Assembly: GCA_963849885.1 (NCBI GenBank)
Contig: CAWKIV010000015.1
Coordinates: 1 to 64,000, forward strand
DNA from: CADCTP01 sp963849885
GTDB taxonomy: Bacteria > Actinomycetota > Actinomycetes > Mycobacteriales > CADCTP01
Length of the DNA: 64,000 nucleotides
Reading direction: 5' to 3'
The translations under genes and the position numbers were made by a program. Under the pieces are notes generated by a model. It was not told the origin of the DNA. It made no database searches and saw only the letters and a list, made by a program, of their open reading frames with translations. Below, piece after piece: positions 23,648 to 36,508 of this stretch (its first letter is position 1; every line of letters starts with the position of its first letter).

Positions 23648-23660
23648 AGGCTAGCCTAAG
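23648..23660. promoter_or_regulatory. Palindromic site resembling half of a DtxR/IdeR box
   Basis: AGGCTAGCCTAAG in the 51-base divergent interval. The core AGGCTAGCCT is a perfect palindrome and most positions agree with the left and centre of the DtxR/IdeR iron box (TTAGGTTAGSCTAACCTAA), but the right flank does not. Confidence 0.35.
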
Positions 23661-26018
23661 TACGCTCCGCGGGGAGGTCGGGAGGTGGGATGGCAGTCGT
23701 CGTGACGGGCGCGGCCGGCTTCCTCGGGCACGCGCTCGTCGCCGGGCTGGCCGCGGACGGGGTGGACGTCGTCGCCGTCGACCGCCGACCGGTCGTCGGC
23801 GGGTCGGGGCGCGGTGCCGTGACGGCGCTGCGGGCCGACCTGCTGGACCGCGACCCGGCGGTCCGGGACGCGCTGCGGGCCGCGGACGCGGTCTTCCACC
23901 TGGCCGGCCGGCCCGGGGTGCGGGACGCCGGCCCGGCGGCCGAGGCGGCCCGGCTCCGGGACAACGTCGCCGCCACCGCCGCCGTGCTCGACCTGGTGCC
24001 GCGGGGCGTCCCGCTGGTGGTCACCTCGTCCTCCTCGGTGTACGGCGGGGCGGCCGGGCGACCGAGCCGGGAGGGCGACCCGCTCCGGCCGCTCGGCGGC
24101 TACGCCCGCAGCAAGGCGGCGGTGGAGCGGCTGTGCGCGGAGCGGGGCGACGTGGCGGTGCTGCGCCCGTTCACGGTGGCCGGGGAGGGCCAGCGGCCGG
24201 ACATGGCGCTGGCCCGCTGGATCGCCGCGGTCCGGGCCGGGCGGCCGATCGGCATCCTCGGCTCGGCGGCCCGGACCCGGGACGTGACCGACGTCCGCGA
24301 CCTGGTCCGGGCGCTGCGGGCGGCGGCCGAGCGCGGGGTCACCGGGCCGCTCAACGTGGGCACCGGCCGGCCGCGGACGCTGGCCGAGCTGGCCGCCGCG
24401 GTGTGCCGGGCGCTGGGCACCCCGGCCGAGCTGGTGGTGCGGCCGGCCGCCGCGGTCGAGCCGGCGGCGACCTGGGCGGACACCACGCTGCTGGGCCGCC
24501 GGCTCGGGTTCGTGCCGGTGACCGACCTGGACGCGCTGGTCGGCCGCCAGGTCGCCGCCCCCGCCGCCCGACCGGCGACCGGCCGGGCTCACCCCGGCCC
24601 TCGCCGCCCGGTGACCCCCGACCCGACCGCCCCGGCCCCCTCCCCCGCCCCGGCCCGCGCCGATCTCGAGGAAGGGGCCGGCGACACGCCGCGGCTCGCC
24701 GACCGTTCCTCAGGATCGGCGCCGGGGGCGGGGCGGGTGCGGGTGGCGATGGTGGTGGTCGCGCTGCTCGCCGCGCTGGCGGCCGGGCTCGGCGCGGGCG
24801 TGCCGTCGACGTACGGCGGGCCGGCGGCGGTCGACGAGCCGCAGTACCTGCTCACCGCGCTCAGCCTGTACGAGGACCGTGACCTCGACATCGCCGACGA
24901 GCTGGCCGAGCGCCGCTGGCTGGCCTTCCACGACGCCGACCTGCCGGTGCAGACCAGCGTGCGGCCGGACGGCCGGCAGCTGTCCCCGCACGACCCGCTG
25001 CTGCCGCTGCTGCTCGCCGTGCCGATGGGCCTCGGCGGCTGGCTGGCGGCCAAGCTGACCCTGGCCGCGCTGGCCGGCATCCTGGCCGCGCTCACGCTCT
25101 GGGTCGCGGTCCGCCGCTTCGCGGTCCCGCTCCCGCTCGCCGCCGCCGGCACCGCCGTGGCCGGCACCACCGCCCCGCTGGCCGTCTACGGCCAGCAGGT
25201 CTACCCGGAGCTGCCCGGCGCGCTGGCCGCGCTCACCGCGGTCGCCGCGCTCACGGCGAACCGCCCCACCAGAGCCACCCTCGCCGTCACCGCCGCCGCG
25301 ATCACCGCGCTGCCCTGGCTGTCGGTCAAGTACGTCCCGGTCGCCGCCGCGCTCACCCTCGTCGCGCTGCTGCGGGCGACCACGAAGCAGCGCGCCGCCC
25401 TGCTCGGCATCCTGGCCGCCGGCGGCGCCGCGTACCTCGGCCTGCACCGGCTGGTCTGGGGCGGCTGGACCGTCTACGCCAGCGGCGACCACTTCGAGCG
25501 GACCGGCGAGTTCAGCGTGGTCGGCACCGAGCCGGACTACCTCGGCCGCAGCACCCGGCTGCTCGGCCTGCTGGTCGACCGCGACTTCGGGATCGCCGCC
25601 TGGCAGCCGGCCTGGCTGCTGCTGGTCCCGGCCGTCGCCGCGCTGCTGGTGGCGAGGCCCCGGCACTGGGCCGCCCTCGCCCTCCCGCTCGCCGCCGGCT
25701 GGGCCACCGCGACCTGGGTGGCGCTGACCATGCACGGCTACTGGTGGCCGGGCCGGCAGCTGGTCGTGGTGCTGCCGCTCGGCGTGCTGGCCGTGCTGGT
25801 CTGGCTCACCGGCTCCCGGGCGGCCCGGCTCGCGGCGGCCGTCCTGGCCGCCGCCGGGCTGGCCTACTACGCCGCGCTGCTGATCGCCGGCACGCCCTGG
25901 GTGCTCGCCCCGGACCGGCTCGACCTGCACCCGCCGGCCGGCCTGCTGCTGCCGGACGACCGCGACCTGACCGCGGCCGACCGCATCCGCTACGCGCTCT
26001 GGGCCGCGGCCGCCGCGC

Positions 26019-26825
<807 letters not shown>

Positions 26826-26886
26826 GCCGCCATCCAACCATCGCGGCCGGGCGACCCGCGGGCGAGGCACGCGGGTCTCGGGCAGG

Positions 26887-29089
<2,203 letters not shown>

Positions 29090-29094
29090 CCCGG

Positions 29095-29133
29095 ACCCGC
29101 CGCCGGCCGCTGAGGGCGCAGCCGGCGGCGGGG
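29095..29133. terminator. Bidirectional hairpin between glgX and alcohol dehydrogenase
   Basis: Arms 29096-29107 (CCCGCCGCCGGC) and 29121-29132 pair completely around a 13-base loop, in the gap between two convergent genes. Confidence 0.75.
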
Positions 29134-29145
29134 GTCGGCGACGGG

Positions 29146-30177
29146 TCAGGGCACCAGGATCGCCCGACCGCGCACCCGCCCGGCGTCCAGGTCGGCGATG
29201 GCCTGCGCCGCCTCCGCCAGCGGGTACGTCTTCGTGTGCAGGGTGACCTTGCCGGCCTGGGCCAGCACCATCAGCTCGACCAGCTCCGCGTACGTGCCGA
29301 CGATGTTGCCGATCACGTTGCGCTCGGTGGAGATGATGTCCAACGTCGGCACGGTCAGCGTGCCGCCGTAGCCGATCACGAAGTACGACCCGGCCGCCGC
29401 GGTCATCGCGAAGCCCTCGTTCTCCGCGCCCTGCTCGGCCACGAAGTCGAGCACCACGTCGGCGCCCCGGCCGCCGGTCAGCTCCTGCACGGCGGCGACG
29501 GCGTCCTGGCCGTCGCCGGAGCGCACCGTGTGGTGGGCGCCGAGCCGGGACGCCAGCTCGAGCGCGTCCGGGTTGCGGTCGACCACGACCACGGTGGCCG
29601 CGGTCAGCGCGAGCGCGCACTGGATGCCGATGTGGCCGAGCCCGCCGGCGCCGATGATCGCGCAGGTGGTGCCCGGCCGCAGCAGCGGCACCGCCTTGGC
29701 CACCGCGTGGTAGGCGGTGATCCCGGCGTCGGCCAGCGCGGCCACGTCCTCCGGGCGGGTGGAGGGGTCCAGCTTCACGCAGGCCCGGGCGGAGGTGAGC
29801 AGGTATTCGGCCATCCCGCCGTCGTGCGACAGCCCGGGGAACGTGCTGTTCTCGCAGTGCATGTCGTCGCCGCGGCGGCAGGGCAGGCACAGCCCGCAGG
29901 TGGGGGTGGGGTGCAGGATCACGGTGTCCCCCACCGCGACGTTGGTCACCGCGGAGCCGACCTCCTGCACCCAGCCGGCGTTCTCGTGGCCGAGCGTGTA
30001 CGGCAGCTCGGGGGCCATCGCGTCGGCCCACTGGCCCTCGACGATGTGCAGGTCGGTCCGGCACACGCCGGCGCCGCCGACCCGGACCAGCACGTCGAAG
30101 GGACCCTTGACGACCGGCTCGGGCACCTCTTCGACGACCGGCTGCTGGTGGTAGCCGTGCAGGCGGACAGCCTTCAT
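29146..30177 (-). CDS. Zinc-dependent alcohol dehydrogenase
   Basis: 343-residue medium-chain dehydrogenase. Catalytic zinc ligands are in GVCRTDLH and LGHENAG; the structural zinc site has four cysteines in CGLCLPCRRGDDMHC; the Rossmann motif is GAGGLGHIG with VVVDRN behind it, favouring NAD. It oxidises alcohols to aldehydes or ketones. ATG 30177 has GAGGAGGAGG upstream and overlaps the preceding DUF59 stop (ATGA). The three-gene set amidohydrolase-DUF59-ADH matches the tail of propane/acetone-type monooxygenase (mim/prm) clusters, so secondary alcohols such as 2-propanol are plausible substrates. Confidence 0.88.
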   Translation of the reverse strand: MKAVRLHGYHQQPVVEEVPEPVVKGPFDVLVRVGGAGVCRTDLHIVEGQWADAMAPELPYTLGHENAGWVQEVGSAVTNVAVGDTVILHPTPTCGLCLPCRRGDDMHCENSTFPGLSHDGGMAEYLLTSARACVKLDPSTRPEDVAALADAGITAYHAVAKAVPLLRPGTTCAIIGAGGLGHIGIQCALALTAATVVVVDRNPDALELASRLGAHHTVRSGDGQDAVAAVQELTGGRGADVVLDFVAEQGAENEGFAMTAAAGSYFVIGYGGTLTVPTLDIISTERNVIGNIVGTYAELVELMVLAQAGKVTLHTKTYPLAEAAQAIADLDAGRVRGRAILVP

Positions 30178-30884
30178 CGGTCCTCCTCCTCGGTGGCGGT
30201 GTCCGGGTAGCGCACCCGCAGCATCCCCCGGCAGACCCCGCCGTTGGCCTCCAGGCTGGTCCGGGTCAGCCGGGCCCGGCGCAGGTGCAGCGGCAGCGCG
30301 GCCGCGCCGACGGCGGCGCCGGTGGCCGGGTCGACCAGCAGCGGGGCGTCGTCCCCGGCCGGCAGCCCCAGCTCGGCCCGCCGGGCCCGCAGCCGGTCCA
30401 GCTCCGGGGACGGCGGCAGCGACCCGAGCCGCAGCCCGGCCAGCTCCGCGGCCGGCCGGCCGGCGGCCAGCAGCGGCCGGCACACCCGGTCGGTGCCGGC
30501 CAGCACGGCCTTGCGCAGGAAGTCCACCCGCAGCTGGTCCAGCTCGCCCGCGGCCAGCCCGGCGAACGCGGCGGCGAAGCCGGCCCGGGCGGCCACCCCG
30601 CCGTTGATCTCGGTCGCGGCGAAGTGGTCGTCCAGCACCACCCGGGCCTGCCGCACGCCCGGCACCGCGCTGACCGCGTCGTGCGCGTCGGCCACCATCA
30701 GGAAGGCGAAGTTCGGCGCGCAGAAGTAGGTCGGCAGCCGCAGGTGCACCTCGGCCACCCCGTCGGCGACCGCCGCCGACGCGACGAAGCCGAGGTCGGT
30801 CACCGGCTCGTCCAGCTCCGGGTCCCGGACGCCGGCCAGCGCGGCCAGCACGGCGTCCTCCACAGTGGACAGCACCGTGCTCAT
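30174..30884 (-). CDS. DUF59/MIP18-family iron-sulfur assembly-like protein
   Basis: 236 residues. Residues 1-100 form a DUF59 (MIP18/PaaD-like) domain with VRDPELDEPVTDLGFV and LPTYFCAPNF, including the cysteine. The remaining 130 residues are specific to the version found in monooxygenase clusters. DUF59 proteins help insert iron or Fe-S clusters into partner enzymes. ATG 30884 overlaps the amidohydrolase stop and its own stop overlaps the ADH start, both by four bases, so the three proteins are made as a coupled unit. Confidence 0.82.
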   Translation of the reverse strand: MSTVLSTVEDAVLAALAGVRDPELDEPVTDLGFVASAAVADGVAEVHLRLPTYFCAPNFAFLMVADAHDAVSAVPGVRQARVVLDDHFAATEINGGVAARAGFAAAFAGLAAGELDQLRVDFLRKAVLAGTDRVCRPLLAAGRPAAELAGLRLGSLPPSPELDRLRARRAELGLPAGDDAPLLVDPATGAAVGAAALPLHLRRARLTRTSLEANGGVCRGMLRVRYPDTATEEEDR

Positions 30885-31939
30885 CCCGGCGACCCCTCGG
30901 TGACCAGCTGGGCGTCGTCGCGGGCGGCCGGCTCGCCGGCCGCCTCCGGCAGCCGGCACTCGGCCGGCACCTCGATGTCGTAGAGCTTCGCGGCGTTGAG
31001 ACCGAGGATCTTCTTCTTGGTGGCCGTGGTGACCCGCGGGTAGTCGGAGAACTCGTCGTCCGGGTAGTCCCAGTCGACGAGCCCCTCCACCTGCCACCTC
31101 GGCTCCCAGATGGCGTAGTCGCTGCCGAAGGTCATCTTGTCCTCGCCGACCCAGAACAGCAGCTCGCCCATCACCTTGGCGAAGAACCGCGGCCGGGCGT
31201 GCATCAGCCCGCCGATCACCACCGACAGCCCGGCGTAGACGTTCGGCTCCTGGGTGGCCATGAAGCAGAAGTCCTCGATCCGGGGCAGCCCGACGTGCTC
31301 GACGATGAAGTTGAGCTCGGGGAAGTCGGTCGCCGCGTGGTCCACGTCGGACACGTCGAAGGCGTCCTTGTCCAGCGGCCAGATGGTCGGGCCCTTGTGC
31401 ACGTGCACGTTGCGGATCCCGAGCTCCTGGGCCCGGGCCAGGAAGCGGTACGCCTCCGGGTCGGACAGCTTCCAGCCGCGCGAGTCGCCGTGCCACTCGG
31501 CGGTGTAGAGCTTGAGCCCGATCGAGCCCCAGCGGGCGACGTTCGCCTCCAGCTCGCGCAGCCCGGCGTCGCCGTCGCGCGGGTCGAAGCGGGTGTTGAC
31601 GACGAACCGGCCGGGGTGCTTCTCGGCCAGCGCGCCGTTGCGCTCGGTGGTGTTGAAGCCCTCCCCGTACCACTGCTTGAGGTACGTCGGCTGGAAGACG
31701 GCCACGTCGACGTACCCGTCCTCGAAGACGTCCTTCATCAGGTCGTCCTCGGAGTAGCGCTGGAAGTGCTCGATCGGCCAGTGCGTGGCCGCCGGCCCGA
31801 GCCCCTGGTACGCGTGGAAGCACTCGATCCAGCCCTTGGCGAACTTCTCCTCCCCGGGCACCCAGTTCTGCGGGCTGGCGTCCCAGAAGTGCATGTGGCT
31901 GTCGACGACGAAATACTTCTCCCCGTCCTTTTCGTACAC
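30881..31939 (-). CDS. Amidohydrolase (metal-dependent, TIM-barrel)
   Basis: 352 residues of the amidohydrolase-2 family. Metal ligands are seen in DSHMHFWD at the N-terminus, NVHVHKG and FIVEHVG in the middle and FGSDYAIWE near the C-terminus. GTG 31939 follows GGAGGAAC. This protein type regularly accompanies binuclear-iron monooxygenases that oxidise propane, acetone or phenol, and is suspected to help metal loading or maturation. It is the first gene of the coupled amidohydrolase-DUF59-ADH operon and divergent from a GAF/Fis regulator. No monooxygenase gene lies between or next to them. Confidence 0.85.
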   Translation of the reverse strand: MYEKDGEKYFVVDSHMHFWDASPQNWVPGEEKFAKGWIECFHAYQGLGPAATHWPIEHFQRYSEDDLMKDVFEDGYVDVAVFQPTYLKQWYGEGFNTTERNGALAEKHPGRFVVNTRFDPRDGDAGLRELEANVARWGSIGLKLYTAEWHGDSRGWKLSDPEAYRFLARAQELGIRNVHVHKGPTIWPLDKDAFDVSDVDHAATDFPELNFIVEHVGLPRIEDFCFMATQEPNVYAGLSVVIGGLMHARPRFFAKVMGELLFWVGEDKMTFGSDYAIWEPRWQVEGLVDWDYPDDEFSDYPRVTTATKKKILGLNAAKLYDIEVPAECRLPEAAGEPAARDDAQLVTEGSPG

Positions 31940-31999
31940 GGTTCCTCCTCCGGCCGCGGACGCTGCCTTCCGGTCTAGGCGGCGGGGCCGGGGCGGGCG

Positions 32000-32014
32000 G
32001 TCTCAATTTGAGAC
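32000..32014. promoter_or_regulatory. 15-bp perfect palindrome between divergent operon and regulator
   Basis: GTCTCAATTTGAGAC, two 7-bp arms around one T, in the 137-base interval between the amidohydrolase start and the regulator start. The pattern resembles TGTCTCA-type dyads bound by AcoR/MimR-like Fis activators, so it is a likely operator for the regulator next door. Confidence 0.6.
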
Positions 32015-32076
32015 AGGCCCGCCGGGCGGGGCGTGCCTATCCTGGGCCGAACGCCCGCGATGCAGGGGGCCCTGCC

Positions 32077-33879
32077 ATGCCGACCGCGATGCCGACCGGG
32101 GTGCCGCCCGAGCTGGCCGACGGGCCCGCCGTGGCCGGGACCCGGGAGCGCTTCCTGTCCGGCGACCCGGTCGAGCCGGCCCCGCCGACCGGCGTCCGCG
32201 GCCCGATCCTCGCCTCCTGGCGGCGGTCCCGGGACTGGCAGGTCGCCGCGGACCGGGTGCAGCCGCGGTACGTCCGCGACCCCGACGCGGACACCCCGCT
32301 CACCCGCGGCGCCGAGCCGGTGCTGCGCTCGCTGCGGGAGCAGCTCGACGGCCAGTCGGTGAGCATCCTGCTCACCGACGCCGCCGGGCTGGTGCTGGCC
32401 CGGCTGACCGCGGACGCGGAGCTGGAGCGGCACCTGGACCGGGTCCAGCTGGTGCCCGGCTTCAGCTACGCCGAGCAGTACGTCGGCACGAACGGGATCG
32501 GCACCGCGCTGGAGGGCGGCCGGCCGATGCACGTCTTCGGCCACGAGCACTACGCCGAGCACCTGGAGGACCTGGCCTGCGCCGCGGTGCCGATCGCGCA
32601 CCCGGTGTCCGGCAAGACGGTCGGCGTGATGAACCTGACCTGCTGGCGGGAGGACGCCGGCTCGCTGCTGCTGACGCTGGCCAAGACCACCGCCGCGCAG
32701 ATCCGGCAGGAGCTGCTGGCGGGGACCGGGACCCGGGAGCTGGCGCTGTTCCAGGAGTACCTGCGCGCCTGCCGGCGGACCAGCGGCATCGTGCTCGCCC
32801 TGGACACCGACGTGGCGATGGTCAACGACCGGGCCCGCGCGGTGCTCGACCCGGCCGACCAGGCGGCGCTGCTGCAGCACGGCGCGGACGCGCTGGCCGG
32901 CGCGGCGGCCGGCCGGGCGGACCGGCTGGAGGTGGCGCTGCCCACCGGCGGCGCCGCCCGGCTCACGCTGCGGCCGCTGGCCGGCGGGGGCGGGGTGGTC
33001 CGGGTCGAGCTGCTCGCCGGCGACGCCCCGCGGGCCGCCGGCGCGGAGCCGGCCGCCCGGACCACCGGGCTGCCCGGCCTGGCCGGCGCCGCGCCGGTCT
33101 GGCTGCGGGCCGGCGAGGCGGTCGCGGCGGCGTACCGGGCCGGCGAGTGGCTGGCCGTCGAGGGCGAGCCGGGCGTCGGCAAGCTGGCCCTGCTGCTCGC
33201 GGTGGGCCGGCGGCAGGACCCGGCCGGCCGGGTCGCGGTGCTCGACGCGGCCGAGGCCGGCTCGGCCGGCTGGCTGGCCGAGCTGCGCGGCGAGCTGGCC
33301 GGGCCGCCCGGCGGGGCCGGCGCCGTGGTGCTGCGGCACGCCGACACGCTGGCCGCCGGCCGGCTGCGCACGGTCGCCGCCGCCCTGCGCGCCGCCGCCG
33401 CCCGGCCGGACCGGCCCTGGGTGGCGGTCACCTCCGGCGGCCGGCTGCCGGCCGCGCTGCTGCCGCTGCTCCCCCGCACGGTGCGGATCCCGCCGCTGCG
33501 GCACCACCCGGAGGACCTGCGCCGGCTGGTGCCGTTCCTGCTCGGCCGGCTCGGCTCCGGCGGCCGGCTGACCTGCTCGCCGGAGGCGCTGCAGCTGCTC
33601 ATGCGGTCCAGCTGGCCGGGCAACGTGGCCCAGCTGGTCGAGGTGCTGCGGCGGGCCGCGCAGCAGCGGCGGTCCGGGGTGATCCGGGCGGAGGACCTGC
33701 CGCCCGAGTCCCGGACGGTGAGCCGGCGGCTGCTCAGCCGGCTGGAGTCGATCGAGCGGGACGCGATCGTGCAGAGCCTGCAGGAGGCCGGGGGCAGCAA
33801 GGCCGCGGCGGCGCGGGCGCTCGGCATGTCCCGGGCGACGATCTACCGCCGGATCCACGAGTACGGGATCGTCGACTGA
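32077..33879 (+). CDS. GAF/AAA-like/Fis-type transcriptional regulator (MimR/AcoR-like)
   Basis: 600 residues. An N-terminal segment with ILASWRRSRDW, a GAF sensor domain (about 85-215, with PGFSYAEQYVGTNGIGTAL), a central region resembling a decayed AAA+ domain (GEPGVGKLALL as Walker A, GAFTGA sigma-54 loop absent) and a C-terminal Fis helix-turn-helix (SKAAAARALGMSRATIYRRI). Actinobacteria lack sigma-54, and such proteins activate through ordinary RNA polymerase. ATG 32077 follows an AGGGGG site. It faces the amidohydrolase-DUF59-ADH operon and probably controls it in response to a small organic inducer. Confidence 0.85.
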   Translation: MPTAMPTGVPPELADGPAVAGTRERFLSGDPVEPAPPTGVRGPILASWRRSRDWQVAADRVQPRYVRDPDADTPLTRGAEPVLRSLREQLDGQSVSILLTDAAGLVLARLTADAELERHLDRVQLVPGFSYAEQYVGTNGIGTALEGGRPMHVFGHEHYAEHLEDLACAAVPIAHPVSGKTVGVMNLTCWREDAGSLLLTLAKTTAAQIRQELLAGTGTRELALFQEYLRACRRTSGIVLALDTDVAMVNDRARAVLDPADQAALLQHGADALAGAAAGRADRLEVALPTGGAARLTLRPLAGGGGVVRVELLAGDAPRAAGAEPAARTTGLPGLAGAAPVWLRAGEAVAAAYRAGEWLAVEGEPGVGKLALLLAVGRRQDPAGRVAVLDAAEAGSAGWLAELRGELAGPPGGAGAVVLRHADTLAAGRLRTVAAALRAAAARPDRPWVAVTSGGRLPAALLPLLPRTVRIPPLRHHPEDLRRLVPFLLGRLGSGGRLTCSPEALQLLMRSSWPGNVAQLVEVLRRAAQQRRSGVIRAEDLPPESRTVSRRLLSRLESIERDAIVQSLQEAGGSKAAAARALGMSRATIYRRIHEYGIVD

Positions 33880-33957
33880 CAACAGTTGCAGCGGACGGGT
33901 GAAAACGTTGCCGGCTCCGCCCTTGTACCGTCCGTGACTCCCGTACCCTCCCCGCTC

Positions 33958-36498
33958 GTGAGAGCTCTCCGACGGTTCACCGTGCGGGCGACCCTGCCCG
34001 CCGAGCTGGCCGCCCTGAACGATCTGGTCATGAACCTCCGCTGGTCCTGGCACCAGGAGACACTTGACCTGTTCGCGTCCGTCGATCCCGAGGTGTGGCA
34101 GGCCTGCGGCGGCGACCCGGTCCGGCTGCTCGGCGGCGTCTCCCCCGCCCGGCTGGCCGCGCTGGCCCAGGACGAGCGCTTCCTGCGCCGGCTGGCGGCC
34201 GCCGCGGACGACCTCAACGACTACCTCGGCCAGCCGCGGTGGTACCAGGAGGTCGGCGACGGTCCGAAGGGCGTCGCGTACTTCTCCATGGAGTTCGGCC
34301 TGACCGAGGTCCTCCCGCAATACTCCGGCGGGCTGGGCATCCTGGCCGGCGACCACCTCAAGGCGGCCAGCGACCTCGGCGTGCCGATCGTCGGCGTCGG
34401 CCTGCTCTACCGGGCCGGCTACTTCGCCCAGGGGCTGTCCAAGGACGGCTGGCAGCAGGAGCTCTACCCGTCGATCGACCCGCACGGGCTGCCGCTGGCG
34501 CTGGTCCGGGCCGCGGACGGCACCGCGCTGAAGGTCTCCCTCGGCCTGCCCGGCGGCCGGACGCTGCGCGCCCAGGTGTGGAAGGTGCAGGTCGGCCGGG
34601 TGCCGCTGCTGCTGCTCGACTCCGACATCGAGGAGAACGAGGCCAGCGAGCGGCAGGTCACCGACAAGCTCTACGGCGGCACCAGCGAGCACCGGATGGC
34701 CCAGGAGATGCTGGCCGGCGTCGGCGGCGTCCGCGCGGTCCGGGCGTACTGCGAGCTCACCGGCACCCCGGCGCCGGACGTCTTCCACACCAACGAGGGC
34801 CACGCCGGCTTCCTCGGGGTGGAGCGGATCCGCGAGCTGGCGGTCAGCGGGCTGACCTTCGACGAGGCGCTGCAGGCGGTCCGCGCCGGCACCGTCTTCA
34901 CCACCCACACCCCGGTGCCGGCCGGCATCGACCGCTTCGGCAAGGACCTGGTCCGGTCGTACTACACGCTGCCGGAGTGGGCCGCGCTGCCGGTGGACCG
35001 GGTGCTGGAGCTGGGCGCCGAGTCCGACCCGAACGTGTTCAACATGGCCCACATGGGCCTGCGGCTGGCCCAGCGGGCCAACGGCGTGAGCAAGCTGCAC
35101 GGCGAGGTCAGCCGGGAGATGTTCCAGCCGCTGTGGCCGGGCTTCGACACCGGCGAGGTGCCCATCACCTCGGTCACCAACGGCGTGCACGCGCCGACCT
35201 GGATGTCCCGGGAGATCCTGGAGATCGCCGAGCGCGAGGTGTCCTTCGAGCGGCTGCAGACCGGGGAGGGCTGGGACGCCGTCGACAAGGTCTCCGACGA
35301 GGAGATCTGGGCGGTCCGCCGGACCCTGCGGGAGCGGCTGGTGGAGGAGGTGCGCCGCCGGCTGCACGCCTCCCAGCTGCAGCGCGGGCTGGCCGAGGCC
35401 GAGCTGGACTGGACCGCCGGCGTCTTCGACCCGGACGTGCTCACCGTCGGCTTCGCCCGCCGCGTCCCGTCGTACAAGCGGCTGACGCTGATGCTGCGCG
35501 ACCCGGAGCGGCTGCGGGCGCTGCTGCTGCACCCGGAGCGGCCGATCCAGATCGTGGTCGCCGGCAAGTCGCACCCGGCCGACGACGGCGGCAAGTCGCT
35601 CATCCAGCAGCTGGTCAAGTTCGCCGACGACCCGACGGTGCGGCACCGGATCGTGTTCCTGCCGGACTACGACATCGGCATGGCCCGCTACCTCTACTGG
35701 GGCTGCGACGTCTGGCTGAACAACCCGCTCCGGCCGCTGGAGGCGTGCGGCACGTCCGGGATGAAGGCCGCCCTCAACGGCGGGCTCAACCTGTCCATCC
35801 GGGACGGCTGGTGGGACGAGATGTACGACGGGGAGAACGGCTGGGCCATCCCGTCCGCGGACGGGGTGGACGACGACCGCCGCGACGACATCGAGGCCGC
35901 CGGCTTCTACAGCCTGGTCGAGACCCAGGTCGCGCCGCGCTTCTACGACCGGCGCGGGGAGGCCCCGGCCCGCTGGGTGGAGATGGTCCGGCACACCCTC
36001 AAGGGCCTCGGCCCGCAGGTGCTGGCCACCCGGATGGTCCGCGACTACGTCACCCAGCTGTACGCGCCGGCCGCGGCCAGCTCCGGCCAGGTGTCCGCGG
36101 ACGGCTACGCGGCGGCCAAGCAGCTGGCCGCCTGGCGGATCAAGGTGCTCGGCGCCTGGCCGGCGGTGCACGTCCGGCACGTCGAGTCCTCCGGCGTGGG
36201 CGACACCCCGGAGCTGGGCGCCTCGCTGTCGCTGCGGGCCGAGGTCGACCTGGCCGGGCTGGACCCGTCCGACGTCGACGTGCAGGCCGCGTACGGGCGG
36301 GTGGACGAGAGCAACGGGCTGCACGAGGTGCAGTCGACCCCGCTGGCGTACGCCAACGACGGGGACGGCCTGCACCGCTGGGAGGGCACCGTGCCGCTGG
36401 AGCGGCCCGGCGCCTTCGGCTACACGGTCCGGGTGCTGCCGCGGCACCCGCTGCTGGCCACCGAGGCCGAGCTCGGCGTGGTGACCGTCGCGTCCTGA
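33958..36498 (+). CDS. glgP: Alpha-glucan (glycogen) phosphorylase
   Basis: 846-residue GT35 enzyme of the actinobacterial/archaeal type with the N-terminal extension (VRALRRFTVRATLP). It releases glucose-1-phosphate from alpha-1,4-glucan using pyridoxal phosphate, which binds the lysine in the GTSGMKAALNG motif. MEFGLTEVLPQYSGGLGILAGDHLK and VFHTNEGHAGFL are family motifs. GTG 33958 gives the conserved N-terminus; GTG 33934 is upstream in frame. Monocistronic, with a strong terminator behind. Uninterrupted, unlike several neighbours. Confidence 0.94.
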   Translation: MRALRRFTVRATLPAELAALNDLVMNLRWSWHQETLDLFASVDPEVWQACGGDPVRLLGGVSPARLAALAQDERFLRRLAAAADDLNDYLGQPRWYQEVGDGPKGVAYFSMEFGLTEVLPQYSGGLGILAGDHLKAASDLGVPIVGVGLLYRAGYFAQGLSKDGWQQELYPSIDPHGLPLALVRAADGTALKVSLGLPGGRTLRAQVWKVQVGRVPLLLLDSDIEENEASERQVTDKLYGGTSEHRMAQEMLAGVGGVRAVRAYCELTGTPAPDVFHTNEGHAGFLGVERIRELAVSGLTFDEALQAVRAGTVFTTHTPVPAGIDRFGKDLVRSYYTLPEWAALPVDRVLELGAESDPNVFNMAHMGLRLAQRANGVSKLHGEVSREMFQPLWPGFDTGEVPITSVTNGVHAPTWMSREILEIAEREVSFERLQTGEGWDAVDKVSDEEIWAVRRTLRERLVEEVRRRLHASQLQRGLAEAELDWTAGVFDPDVLTVGFARRVPSYKRLTLMLRDPERLRALLLHPERPIQIVVAGKSHPADDGGKSLIQQLVKFADDPTVRHRIVFLPDYDIGMARYLYWGCDVWLNNPLRPLEACGTSGMKAALNGGLNLSIRDGWWDEMYDGENGWAIPSADGVDDDRRDDIEAAGFYSLVETQVAPRFYDRRGEAPARWVEMVRHTLKGLGPQVLATRMVRDYVTQLYAPAAASSGQVSADGYAAAKQLAAWRIKVLGAWPAVHVRHVESSGVGDTPELGASLSLRAEVDLAGLDPSDVDVQAAYGRVDESNGLHEVQSTPLAYANDGDGLHRWEGTVPLERPGAFGYTVRVLPRHPLLATEAELGVVTVAS

Positions 36499-36508
36499 CG
36501 CGGCGGAC

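Noticed and set aside
32077..33879. Sigma-54-dependent activator
   Set aside because: The GAFTGA loop needed to contact sigma-54 is missing and no -24/-12 promoter is visible in the divergent interval.
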